Below are positions 24,250 to 36,200 of a stretch of 64,000 nt of DNA, piece by piece. Position 1 is the first letter of the stretch; every line of letters begins with the position of its first letter. Below the pieces are notes generated by a model that did not search any database, was not told where the DNA came from, and saw nothing but the letters and a program-made list of their open reading frames with translations. Made by a program: the position numbers and the translations under genes. The stretch lies in assembly GCA_020055645.1 (NCBI GenBank), contig CM034546.1:17174001-17238000 (forward strand), read 5' to 3'. The stretch is from Tomocerus qinae. Its lineage: Eukaryota > Arthropoda > Collembola > Entomobryomorpha > Tomoceridae.

Positions 24250-27200
24250 AAATTATTTATTTAATATTTATATTTTTAATTTAATTTATATTTAATATTT
24301 TATAATATTTAAACGAAAATTGGATGTAACCTTTTTCCCGTACCAAACAAAAAATGGATTTTGGCTTATTCCTGTACCAAACAAAAAATTGGCTTAGGCT
24401 TTTTCCTGTACCAATCTGAAGGTGGATACAGGCTTATTCTATCCTTAAGGGACGATATTCGGTACTGAACTGCTTCACAATTGAACTGAACGGCTCCACA
24501 GTAACGACGGAATTTCAAAATACATTTAATTAGTACAATACTATAATGCCTAGTTTTTCACTAGTTGTTGTCAAACAATAATAATATTATAGAAGTTCAC
24601 ACACAATATTGTGTTTGATATCAAAATGTTAAAAAATTATTTTTTTTAAGTTTTACAACGATAGCTTAAATTTGTCTAGCTTTCTATTATCAAACAAAAT
24701 TTTCACCCACCAATCAGTGCTATAAACTCCATATGTCGGTGTAGATGTACCATCGTGAGTTAATCTTCACACATTCTGGTGTAGAAACTAATCCAAGTTT
24801 ACGTAACCTTGCCTACCCAATGCGGCAAATCATAACATGGCCGTTTATGAGTCGATTTGTACATCTTCATATTATTTCGATATTTTTTAGTAGAAAAAAT
24901 TGTGGTAGGATACAACTACTAATATTTTTAGTGGCGAAACAAATCAAATGCTGGTTGTCAGCAGATCAATGTGGGGCAATTACAAAAGTGAACAATTAAA
25001 TAGAGATTAGTCCCGCTATCACATGTTCCACGACTCATCCCACTTTGTTATTAATGCATGTGCCTTTGTGCCGTGTACTTTTAAACATAATCCAAACGTT
25101 CGATCCGAGTATTTTAAAAATGTTTCTGCATAGCTTTAAATCTCTTAATCATAACGGAATATTGTAAAGTACATTTCACTAACTTCAGTGCAACATTTAG
25201 AAAATTCACTTGCCATCTTACGAAAGATTACAAATAGATAAGGAAGGAACTGCATCACTGCAGTTTTTTATTTTGAAATTATTTAAAAATCGTTAAGATT
25301 TTGAAATAGCCAAAAATTATATTCATTTTAAAGTAAAATAAATTTTAATTCAGTACATATTATAATTTCCACGAATCATCTAATTAGAATAGATGTGGGT
25401 GTATAAAATAAGTAATACGGTGTCTTTGGTTTTTTTTAAGCCTCGCAAGTTTTAAATATTATTAAATATGTGCATGTTATATACCGTAAATAAATTATTT
25501 GTTAGAACGGCCTAAAAAGCGAAGTAAAATCGAAATAATTCCGCATATGCGGAATTATTTCGATAGGCGGAACTATATCGATATTAACGGTAAGTCTTTT
25601 ATTAATTTTCGACATTCAATGACCGGTGAACGCAATTTAGAATTCAGTGACCCTATCTGTGCTGATGACATTAGAGAGTTTAATCGTATACCTATATAAT
25701 ATAAAATTAACTGTTTAGTAAGAAAGACATCGGCTTTTATAGTTCTGTATAACCTAGTCATAAGTTATTCAAATCAAAGTATGTTTTCGACAACCCAAAT
25801 CAAACCACTCATTATAAGTAGCAGACCTGCTGTTTGTCTCAACATTGAGGGTTTAAAACAATCAATGTATCTATTTTTTACATATTTATTTAAACAGTCA
25901 CAAATCCTCTTTGACGGAGGTATTCACATTTCAGGGGCCCGTTGCTTTATCGTTTACAGATGTATTATTGAGTAATAATTTTTTAAGGTTGTTGACTTTG
26001 CAAAGGAAATACAAGATTTGCAGTTGCTGATTGAGTTTTTAACTACATATTATTATTATTACCTTATAAAATAAATAAAAATACCTACCAAATAGCTTTA
26101 ATCATTGGCATAATGCTGTTTCTTACAAGATCGCCAACGCATTCAAGTCTTAAGCATGTGGCAAAACGGCTTACTCTCTCATATATGGCATATATTATAT
26201 ATTATGTTATAATAGTAACACTTGCTAATATCCCCTTATTTACACTCTTCTCCTTTGCATTTCGTTCAATTCATATGTAATGAAAGAAAACATTTAATCC
26301 ATGTCGGGAAAATGCATTGTCACCGTTGTCCTATCTACATTGTCGTGTTAAATAGACTTTTATAAATAATCTGTGAAACAGGGAAATCATATTTAATTTT
26401 ATGAATTAATGGAAATAGATTTTCATTAATAAATAGTGTGGGTCACATTTGTATAATTATTAACAGCTGAAGGTAGAATTACATTATACTTAAAACATAA
26501 AAATGACTTGATAACTTATTTCCGTTGTTTTTATGAGTACAAATTAACATTCTTATATATAGCATTTGTGGAAGGCGAAATGAATGACGGATGGATAATA
26601 AAAATAAGGCAAGTATAATTACTATAGTACCAAATGATAGATTGATAATTAATGGTATGTTGTAAGTTAAATAAGATATTTCTCAACGTGGGATTAGTCA
26701 GAGGTAGACAAGAGGGAAACGAGGGGTATGGAAGTAAGGACAAAAATAAAATTCGAATGACAACGTACCACCTTTATGCGTTAGCATATCTCAGCATTCC
26801 CAAGCCGAGTCAGATCAGGTTAGGATAGGGACATGGATTAGGTTTTCTTGTACTTGGACTTAATGTCTACACATGTATTTAATACTACTATGTTCACAAT
26901 GTCACAATATCTATTGATATAAAGAATGATATTTTTTTTGACCTAATTACCGCAATGCAATTGCAAATATTCAAACATTACATTGTTTAGAAGTAACAAC
27001 TTTATTAAATCGCCCCAATAAAATATTACATTTTCAATAAAACAAAATGAAATTTAAATGCCTTTTTAAAGAGGGGCAATTTAATGGTAAACCCAATACA
27101 TATTTGTATTTTAATTGTATTTATAAACAATTTTATTGAGGTGTAAAAAAACATTTTCCAAAACCCGTAATGGCATTATATATTATGGATAAGTAATCAT

Positions 27201-28230
27201 GTAACGCTAGAAATATACATAAATGCATGAATATTTTGCTCGCTATAGTAATAATAAAATAGCGTCTCAACAATGGCCCATCTTTCAGTGGACGTGATTT
27301 CAGCCAACGTGAAAGATCTCACGGTTTCAACTTTTTTGGTTGTTGTGACACTAACTGATCTTTGTTGATGGTTGTGAAGACGAGATATTAAGTGTATGTT
27401 TCCTCATCTGGGTCATAAACCTCGATTTGGGTATAACGCCAGATTGTAGGGTCAGAATAAAACAAGTCAATGAATATTCATGCACAGTCGTCTGGTAAAC
27501 AGTATGAGCCTTTTTGCTTCTTTCTTTCAAAATACAGGATCCATCAAATGAGCTCGACAAGTGGGTTCTGTAATAGTTAAATTGGTGGGAACAACCGAAT
27601 TTTGAACACCTTATTCGGTTGCCTTATTCAATGAAAAGGAATACTTTCTTGGAAAAGATTTAAATCATAATGATCGACTTTGAAGTCAAATGAATAAGTC
27701 GTTTGGCAATACGAATGCTAATATTTTAATGCCGAAACGTATCTATTAATTGTTATTTAGATTAGACAACTTATAAGATCGCCTTTATTAGCGTAGCTAT
27801 TTATTTATATTAATTATCTTCTAATTGTAAAATTGATAACTTTACTTCAATATGTAAATACTACGCAACTTATAAGACTCTATGGGACTTTTGAAACATT
27901 TTGATCCCATTACATTGAAAGATTTGAATTAAAGAATCCTGGTATTTTAAGAATATTGAGGCCAAAGCCTCTATATTGTTAACCAAAATTTATTTAAAGG
28001 ATCCCATTCTAATTTTCAAACCGGAAAAAGTTAGGCTTGCGTGCTTTAATTAGTGAAACAAACACGGTATATTATATCTTAATAAGCGAACACTTTAATC
28101 ATCCTTATTAAAGTCATCTATCGAAAGCTGAAACAGGGTAGGCAATTTACAAACCTACTTCATTTGAATTTGAGTGGGGATCATGGGGATGTTATGTAAA
28201 TTGAAATATTATAATTTATACTACACAGGT
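24250..28230. other. Intergenic AT-rich region between genes A and B
   Basis: No gene with domain, splice or similarity support. A short plus-strand open frame at 25499-25699 crosses the palindrome at 25529-25564 but has no proven start. Around 24310-24450 there are three degenerate copies of a 'CCTGTACCAAACAAAAAAT' motif. Confidence 0.45.
25529..25564. repeat. 36-bp perfect palindrome
   Basis: The sequence centred on CCGCATATGCGG is a perfect 36-base palindrome with no spacer, extending through GGAATTATTTCGAT on the right. It could extrude as a cruciform or be the core of a very short foldback element. No target duplication is evident. Confidence 0.9.
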
Positions 28231-28236
28231 TCTATC

Positions 28237-28345
28237 CAGGGTTACCAGGTATACATAAATGGCAAGTGTATATAATACTTAAATTGAGCCCTATACTGCC
28301 ACTACTTGCAAATGTTTTAAAATACTTAAATTATACTTAAATATA
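28237..28345 (+). mobile_element. hAT terminus (CAGGGTTACCAG family), partial copy
   Basis: Begins CAGGGTTACCAGGTATAC and continues colinear with the left end of the element at 41705 ('ATACTTAAATTGAGCCCTA'). I could not find the matching right end, so this looks like a truncated copy. Confidence 0.65.
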
Positions 28346-28727
28346 GTTAAATGAGCCAACTTCGGTAACAATTAAATAACTTTACCCTTAAACATTAAAA
28401 TAACCTTTAGAACTAACTAATAAATAATTACATTTATTAAAATTTAACAACTACAATTACACAGAAAATACTTTAATTTATCAAACGTAAATATCAATGC
28501 AATTTTAGACTGTGAGGTTAAGGCAGGAATTTTAATTTCGAATTCTATTCAATACAAAAACCTTTGTTTTATTGGACAAGTTAACATAACAATTTATTCA
28601 ATTGGTTTCTCCTTCATCTACAATGGAATTTGATCAAAAGTAAACTTTTCCCATTCCGTTGCTTTTTTGTTTTAATAGATCTCCATTGAACAAAATGTCA
28701 AAAAACAAAAAAAGTGACTGTTTTCTC

Positions 28728-28959
28728 CAGTGTGCATCGAACGTTATAGGGTGACGATAATAGAATGTTTTGCTCTTTTTCTGCAGCCAGTTTAGATAGG
28801 AAAACTGGGTGCAGGCCCCGGGGGAATCAGTGGCTGTATCCATGACCACGGGATTTTTCACAGCTAAAAGTCAACTGAATGCACCCAAACCTCAAACTGG
28901 CTGCAGAAAGAGAGCAAAACATTCTATTATCGTCACCCTATAACGTTCGATGCACACTG
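28728..28959. mobile_element. hAT-type MITE, 232 bp, ~67-bp TIRs, TSD GTTTTCTC
   Basis: Begins CAGTGTGCATCGAACGTTAT and ends ATAACGTTCGATGCACACTG; the inverted repeats extend about 67 bases to CTGCAGCCAGTTT/AAACTGGCTGCAG with few mismatches. Exact 8-bp duplications GTTTTCTC lie at 28720-28727 and 28960-28967. The short unique centre includes GCCCCGGGGG. No coding capacity. Confidence 0.93.
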
Positions 28960-28969
28960 GTTTTCTCCA

Positions 28970-29739
28970 TAGAATGGAAATAAATCGTTCTACCTACTAC
29001 CTAGCATTAAATTTATAATTTCTTAGACCTTTATGAGATGTAAATTTTTCGAGACACTAAGCCTGCCTCGTTGGTACGGTTGCTTAGCAGCGAGCAACTG
29101 TAATTTTACAGGGTGATTAATAATGATAAACAAGTCGAACAGTATAATTTCAAGTAATTATTTAATTCCTTTCCAGTCCGTAGTTAAAATTGATACAGTT
29201 TAGAGTAACTTCAGGGAAACACAGCAAGACGTAAAACATTGATAACCCTAATTTAGAGAAATATGTTTCAAAATAAAGTACCTACCTGAAAAAAGTTTGC
29301 ACAAAAGTGGTTGAAATTGTCAAAACGTTTTTCCTATTTTTCTATTTCAACTTAACTGTCAATTTGTTGACTTTGGAATTCTACTTTATCAACTTACCTT
29401 GTTTTCAAAATACTTCATTAATATCGGAGAAGCTGTTACTGCGATAGAAACATCTTGATTCAATTACATCTAGCGTAACTAGAGTATGTCCAACAATTTC
29501 ATGTTGCTTCTAATTGAAATTTCACGGAAAAATTAAAATTTCGTAAATTATTATCAAAAGGGTTGCGTATATTTTGTGTTTGTACTCTATATTTATATTA
29601 TAATCCGATTATTGTAGCTATATATTTTCGTTGTATATGTTCCAGGAAATTTGTGCAGACCGGACATAAAATGCAAAATGGGTACGACTACGATATAATG
29701 TAAAAATGAAAAACCAAAATTTTGCTTTTTAAACGAACC
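28970..29739. other. Intergenic, no gene seen
   Basis: AT-rich; a supportable feature begins only where homology with the 3' flank of gene A starts near 29740. Confidence 0.4.
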
Positions 29740-30229
29740 TAACCCACTTTAAAACATTGAAACTGAAATACTTTCATGCAGATTTGGTTGATTTAAATTA
29801 GGTTAGGGTCGTTAAAAATCAAGATTTTGGGTTTTCACTTTTTACATACTCAAGGCATTTTACATATGTCCGAGCTGTACAAATTTCCTGCAACATATAC
29901 ACAGATGGGAATGTCAGCAAAATTTCTAATCAAAATATCGAAATTTAAAAAAATACAAAGCAATCTCCCTGAACCATAAAATTAATACAAAAGAAGTTTG
30001 CAAGCAATTTTGGTGAAACAGTTTTGAATTTTTTAAGTAACTTTAAATCATAATTTGAACATTGTTTGTGATTAGATCAGGTGATACACATAATGTCAAT
30101 TTTCCACAGTTTATACAGTATTGTTCATAAATAATAAAATGTAATCGTTTGATGTTGCAGAATGTCCACTTAAAATTTCCACTTTATTTCTTTAATTCAG
30201 CTCAAAATGACGACAATCCACATCTCTCT

Positions 30230-33200
30230 TCAACACGAAGCACGAATCTTCATCTCAGTTCTCTTCAATTTCAGCCACCCACCAGGAACAAGCCAATATA
30301 TTCCAATATCACTGCTTGCTGACAATGTATCAGGATGGCGACTACTCGAGTACATTCCATTAAGGCTGACCTACAAAACATTTATTCAATTTTGTTTTCC
30401 AATTATCCAAATTATTTTACAAATCATTGAAAACCCAAATTCGTAATCGTTTTTGTTTTTTGGTTAGTATTGGAAGATGCCGTTTTATTAGGAAATCATA
30501 GCAATATTTCCATATTCCATTTTAGATATTCAGTTAAATGAAATGTTTTAAATTCAATTTTTTGGACAATTGATCTACTTAAATTGCATTCTAGTGACAT
30601 ACATTCCAAGCTTTTCTTTATTATTAATATCGTTCATGTCGTTAAATAAGACAATATTGACTATTTAGGTCCATGATCAGAACAAGAGTAAACTATCATT
30701 CTTTGAGATCAATAAAATGTTTCACCTTTATATTACAGACATCTAAAACAAAACAAACAATTACATAGATAGCACTTGTATTCATTTAGAGACTTCATTT
30801 AATCAACCAACTGTAAAAAGTGTAATTTTTTATGTTTTATGTAAATAAAACTAAATTATCTGTTTACTTTCAAATCCATGAAGTCTTTTGCTTTCGCAAA
30901 ATTTCCTAGAAAAAAATGACTCTATTTATTTTAATTTCCAAATGGGTGTCAAATTTAAATCAATTTCCAATGAATTGAAATAATTATCTATATGTGCACC
31001 CGTAATTTCATTTGTTTCAAATCTTGTTAAAAAATTTTGACATGTGAAAGATTGCAGTCCATGAAAATATTTTTAAAAAAATATTTTTGCTCACGTATTT
31101 GGCAATCTGTTTGAATTCACATAAAAAGTTCTCTGTAGCATATTTATTACAAATGACAAGTTACAATGTCCCATTTCTACTCTCATTTATTGATATTATT
31201 GCCAAAATATTTTTAGTTTTATTACATTATATTTATATTTTTGGTTTTATGTTTAATTAAGCTATTTTCCTTTTATGGGACGAAGAAATGTCTAAAGTCT
31301 AAAGTTTTAAAATGATATCAGATTCCGATACTCCAACTAACAAATATTGTTCTCCGAAATCCTGATTTTTTGATGATGACAAGCAACTATTATATTCAAA
31401 AAGTATTTACGAACGCTTTAAACTAAATTAATTGGTGCCTGAGTTTAATGACCTTACAATTAATTTCCAAATTTTGATTTAACAATCTTAGCTATGTGAA
31501 ACCTGTCGCTTAATTTTATTTATGGGGAACATTGTGAAAGATAAATTTCGTTGAAATATTTTTAGTGCCAGTATCAGGCTAACATAGATTAAAAATAATC
31601 ATTTTTCAATGAAAAAGTTTACCAATGTTTCCCATTCTCCCGTTTCTTTTAAACAAGGAATTCAAAACATTCCGAGAAACACGAGAATAAAGTTTTGGGT
31701 TTTAAGCCCGCTTAACACTTTTGGTCTTTTATGAGCCTAATTTAAAGAAATTACTCAAAAGCAAGCAATTTATAATGATATTTTCCATCACTATTCCCCC
31801 ACTCGTTCATTACTCCCACCCTCCTTGTGGAAGAAATCCCATTACCTTACATCACCCAACATCCAGCTACAATGCAATCGACAGCCTGTGGCAGCGTCTC
31901 CAATAAATCCCTTTCTGAAATCAAACTATTTAGGCATTATCTCTTACTTGAAAGCAGTATTTGAACCAAAATCCATTGGCCTTTTTTTCCACTGAGCAAC
32001 TTCCACTACTTCCATCATTGTCTCTATCGATTGTAGAAAAACTTGCTCCGTTGTGCCAATTCATCGCATCTCTCAACGCTGAAATGAATTGATAGATTAA
32101 TTAAAGTGGATGTAGTTGTTAAAGTGCATTGATTATTGAATGTAGATATGATTAAGGTAACTGACTGGACTTGAAACCGACGTAGCCACCGACAGTCAAC
32201 TTGAATTTATCTGCCTCTGAAGCCACTCTGAAGGTGGAATAGTGGGCTTGATAGAGCCTTCCATTTACATGTATGGCTGTAATGAGCAGTTCGTGATTGC
32301 ACTCTTTCGTCAGTTCGTGAATTGTATCCAGACCTAAAATTAATTGGGAGTTATAATTTGTATAAAATTCAAAAAATAAAATATATATGCAGAATTATTC
32401 TTCTGATTTTCATGCAGAAAAATGACTTGATTGTACCAAATCTCTTATAACCACATGTAAAAACCTACAGCAAGCCGTAACAGAAGCTCGCCTGAGTAAA
32501 GGTTACCCTGTACACATTTTGGTAGACGAGAAGTACTCGCAAGTAACACAAAACCGAGCGTACGGATTTTGATCAAACTTTCAGAATTGAGTCTTTATGT
32601 ATGTACCTACAACATATTAAAAAGTGAGACAGTAATATCATACGGAAACGAAGCTATATCATTTGAAACATCAACATAAAATCAAAATTGATTAATGTTG
32701 ACTATGAAAATCAACAGAAAATCAAAACTGATTAATGTTGACTATGAAAATCAACAGAAAATCAAAATTGATTAATGTTGACTATGAAAATCAACAGAAA
32801 ATCAAAACTGATTAATGTTGACTATGAAAATGAACAGAAAATCAAAACTGATTAATGTTGACTATGAAAATCAACAGAAAATCAAAATAGATAATTGTTG
32901 ACTATCAAAATCAACAGATATTCAATCTTGATTGATTATGAGTATTTAAATCTACAGAAAATCAAAATCGGTTAATAATGATTATTTAAATTTAAAGGAA
33001 ATCAAAAAATGGAAATTTGACTATAAAATTGAATAAAAATCCAAAATAGATTTTTTCCATCGTCTAATAGTTATTTTTGGGTTTAATTTGCTTTATTATA
33101 AAATCTCAAATTTGGTAGAAGCGGATTGAAATATTTTATACTATCCTGCTAACAATTTATAGGAAACGCCATTGAACTTTTTAATGTCCATTTAATGCCA

Positions 33201-36200
33201 AATTTTCACTTTGACTATCAAAATAAAGACAAAGTGAGCGCGCGATATCTCAGCAACCAATGGACCAATTTACTCCAAATTCAATAGGGATCGTCAGTGG
33301 TCCATAGGCATTGTTTTTGCTAAGTTTGGTCAATATCCGTCATTGCTTTCGAAAGTTATCGCGGCGACGGACGTACGGACAGACTGTGCGGTTATATAAG
33401 CTGCCTTATTCAGGCGAGCTAAAAATGACTCTAAATTTGATTTTCGTTATTTTTCAATTTTAACCGCAACTATTATAATGTTTTCACAAGGGTAGGAATG
33501 ACAATTATAATACATTCATGGAACTAAAAGTAGTTTAAAATTACATGTAAAGAGCATTTATTTTAAATTTTTCTTTATTTTCCAATGTTATGCTATTTTC
33601 AAACACCGTAAATAAATATAATAAGACTCCCTTGGCGTTTAAATAAATTACGGCAGTTTTTACACTTTTAAATTAAAATGTAAAACATAAAATAAAATAA
33701 TGCTGAAATATAAATGTCCCGTTATCATGGGTTTTCAGAATGTTTAATCATCCGGCGATTAATAAGGACCCGCAGTTTGGTATAGGACCATATTTCTATT
33801 GCTTGGAACTATTAATTTCATCTCCGACTGACATCTATCTTTGACTTTTTTTCAAATTCTTATTTATTTGAAATATTTCGTTAACATTTTATTGGGTCAA
33901 GGTTATTTATTAATTAATGTTTTTTATATAAAAAGAACTTATGTTAGCAGCAGTACAAAAGGCAATATGAAAAATTCCTCACTTCAATAGCAGTAAGTAC
34001 AAAATGCGACTGAGAGTTATAAAAGCGGTCGCATTAATCATATTTAGTTTTAGTGAAAACTGACTTAGATTATGAGATTAAAATAAATATTACATCTAAT
34101 CGAAAATTGAGTCAACCAAAATGGGTGCTGCGTCTGCGTAACAACTAAGACAAGCAATCATTACATAATTTAAAAGAATTTCGCCAGAACTTTGTAAATC
34201 CACCACAGGGTTTCCCTGATAACCTCCTGATGGTAAAGTGCACCATTTTGGATTGGTATGGAAATTTGAGAAAATAAATACGAAATTAAAACAGTCTGGA
34301 TAATAATGTCTAATTAAAAATTCCCAAAATCGTCCATTTTGATCTTGACTGCTTAGATACACAACATTTGACGTTGGTGAAATCGAAATCTGACATCTGC
34401 TAGAAAAAAATTGGAAGCCAGCAAGAATTTTATGACTCAATTTTGTATAGCCTTTAGGTAAAAATAACTTTAAACCGTTCAAAATAATGAGAAAAATTGT
34501 TTTGTCACATTTGTGTTCCCAGTTTACCAATAATTTTTTACCAGCCGGTTATAACCAAGGCGGTTTAAACTTTAATGGGCCAACCCTTCTGAAAAGTTTT
34601 TAAAAAATAATATCTTAGTTGCCCAAATAGTGGTATTATAATAAGTTGGATTGGTACCAAAATTTTTCATCTCTTTGGGACTTAAATAAATTTTCAAAAT
34701 ACTCAACTCTGACCAATGAACAAAATTTGCCCCTATTTGGATTATTTGTTATCATAGTGGTAAGGATGCCCTTCATGGTAAAAATAATAAAATATAACAG
34801 TTTGCTAAATTAATGCACACATAAAACAAACTAAAATAGGTCAGATACATGTTCTTATACATCGAATTAATAGCCGGATTTGTAGTTAAACCGTCGTCAA
34901 TATTTATAATGATTCAAGGATAAATTTTTAAAGTTTGGATTTTTTCGAAACTCCTTAAATTTCTGGGTACACCTGATTTACGGCTGATAAGAGACGTTAA
35001 TGTATATTATTTTGAAATTAATTTAATTCATTTGTGTATGAATATATGTGTTAACGGCAATAAGTAAATTCAGGCATTAAGCTTAATGCCTAAGCAATCA
35101 GCTTAATGCCTAAGCAATCAGCTTAATGCCTAAGCAATCAGCTTAATGCCTAAGCAATCAGCTTAATGCCTAAGCAATCAGCTTAATACCTAAAAATGCA
35201 CGGCATCAAGCTTAACGACTAGGCATGAAGCTTAATGCCTGAATCTACTTATTGCCGTTAACATACATATTGACAAATATACAAGCAAACGAACATTATT
35301 TTAATCATTACAATTATTGAAAGAGGTTAAACGGTTTTGGTTTTGCAAACATAGTCACAGCTTTAGAGCAAATTATCCTGGATTTTGAAGTAAGGTGCCG
35401 GGTATTGAATTAGTGTATGAATTTAAGAGATGTGTATGAAAAAAAATTTGAAATTCGATATTGAATCTCAACTAATGATAACCTATGCAAAAAGGGGAAT
35501 GTGAAAAACAGTTTCTTTCCGATTTTTGATGCACCGCCCCCTTCCCGCAGGACACACCCCCCGAAGGTCGAAAAGCATATACAAAAAATCTCGGCAACTA
35601 CTGGACCGATTTGGATGAAATTTTTTTTAAATTGAATGAGATAATATTTGCCCCAGGGGTTCTGCGATTCATTTTCAAAAATTCGAACTCCATCAATGGC
35701 TTCAAAATAAGATTTCAAAATTTTGTGAAAAGAAGGTCAGTTTTTGCACTTTTGAAAATTATCACTTATAGAGCAAATCTTACTGCATATGCATAGCTAT
35801 AAAACAGCTAGAGTTATCATATTGCATCAATTTGACCTCCTGAAAATGTCAAAGGTCAACTTTTTTGAAACGCTCCCAATATATTCTTGTGTGACCTATC
35901 CAATCAGCATCTGAATAACTCGAGCAGAATTTGATTATGAGTGTAAAATGACATAGATTTTTTACTAGTAAAAGGTCAAAAGACTTCAATTTGCTTCAAA
36001 CAATTTTTATTTTTGTTATTTTTTCGAAATTGACCTTTGACCTATTACTGAATTACAAAATTTGTGTCATTTTACATCATAATCGTTCTGCTCGAAGTTA
36101 TTCAGATGCTGATTGATAGGTCACACAAAAGATTAAATATTGGAGCGTTTCAAAAAGTTGACCTTTGACATTGTTTTCAGAGGTCAAATTGATGCAATAT

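Larger units (their letters stand above)
29740..34208. repeat. Duplicated block 1, copy 2 (3' half of gene B)
   Basis: Partner of 8320-12835. Similarity covers the 3' flank, FReD exons 2-4 of gene B and the adjacent intron up to 'TTTCGCCAGAACTTTG' near 34178. Past about 34208 the sequence stops matching gene A and, from about 34390, starts matching the gene C intron. Confidence 0.85.

Noticed and set aside
25499-25699. Short Arg/Lys-rich open frame across the palindrome
   Set aside because: No ATG start at its beginning, no domain or homologue in the window; one third of it is simply the palindrome translated.
34096-34530. 144-codon open frame on the minus strand in gene B's intron
   Set aside because: No recognisable domain. 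Part of it recurs in gene C's intron (about 55020-55190) without an equivalent open frame, so it is more likely intron or repeat sequence.
35081-35180. Regularly spaced repeats as a CRISPR array
   Set aside because: Head-to-tail 20-bp units without spacers in a eukaryotic intron; the 40-bp units at 60100-60545 are likewise a minisatellite.
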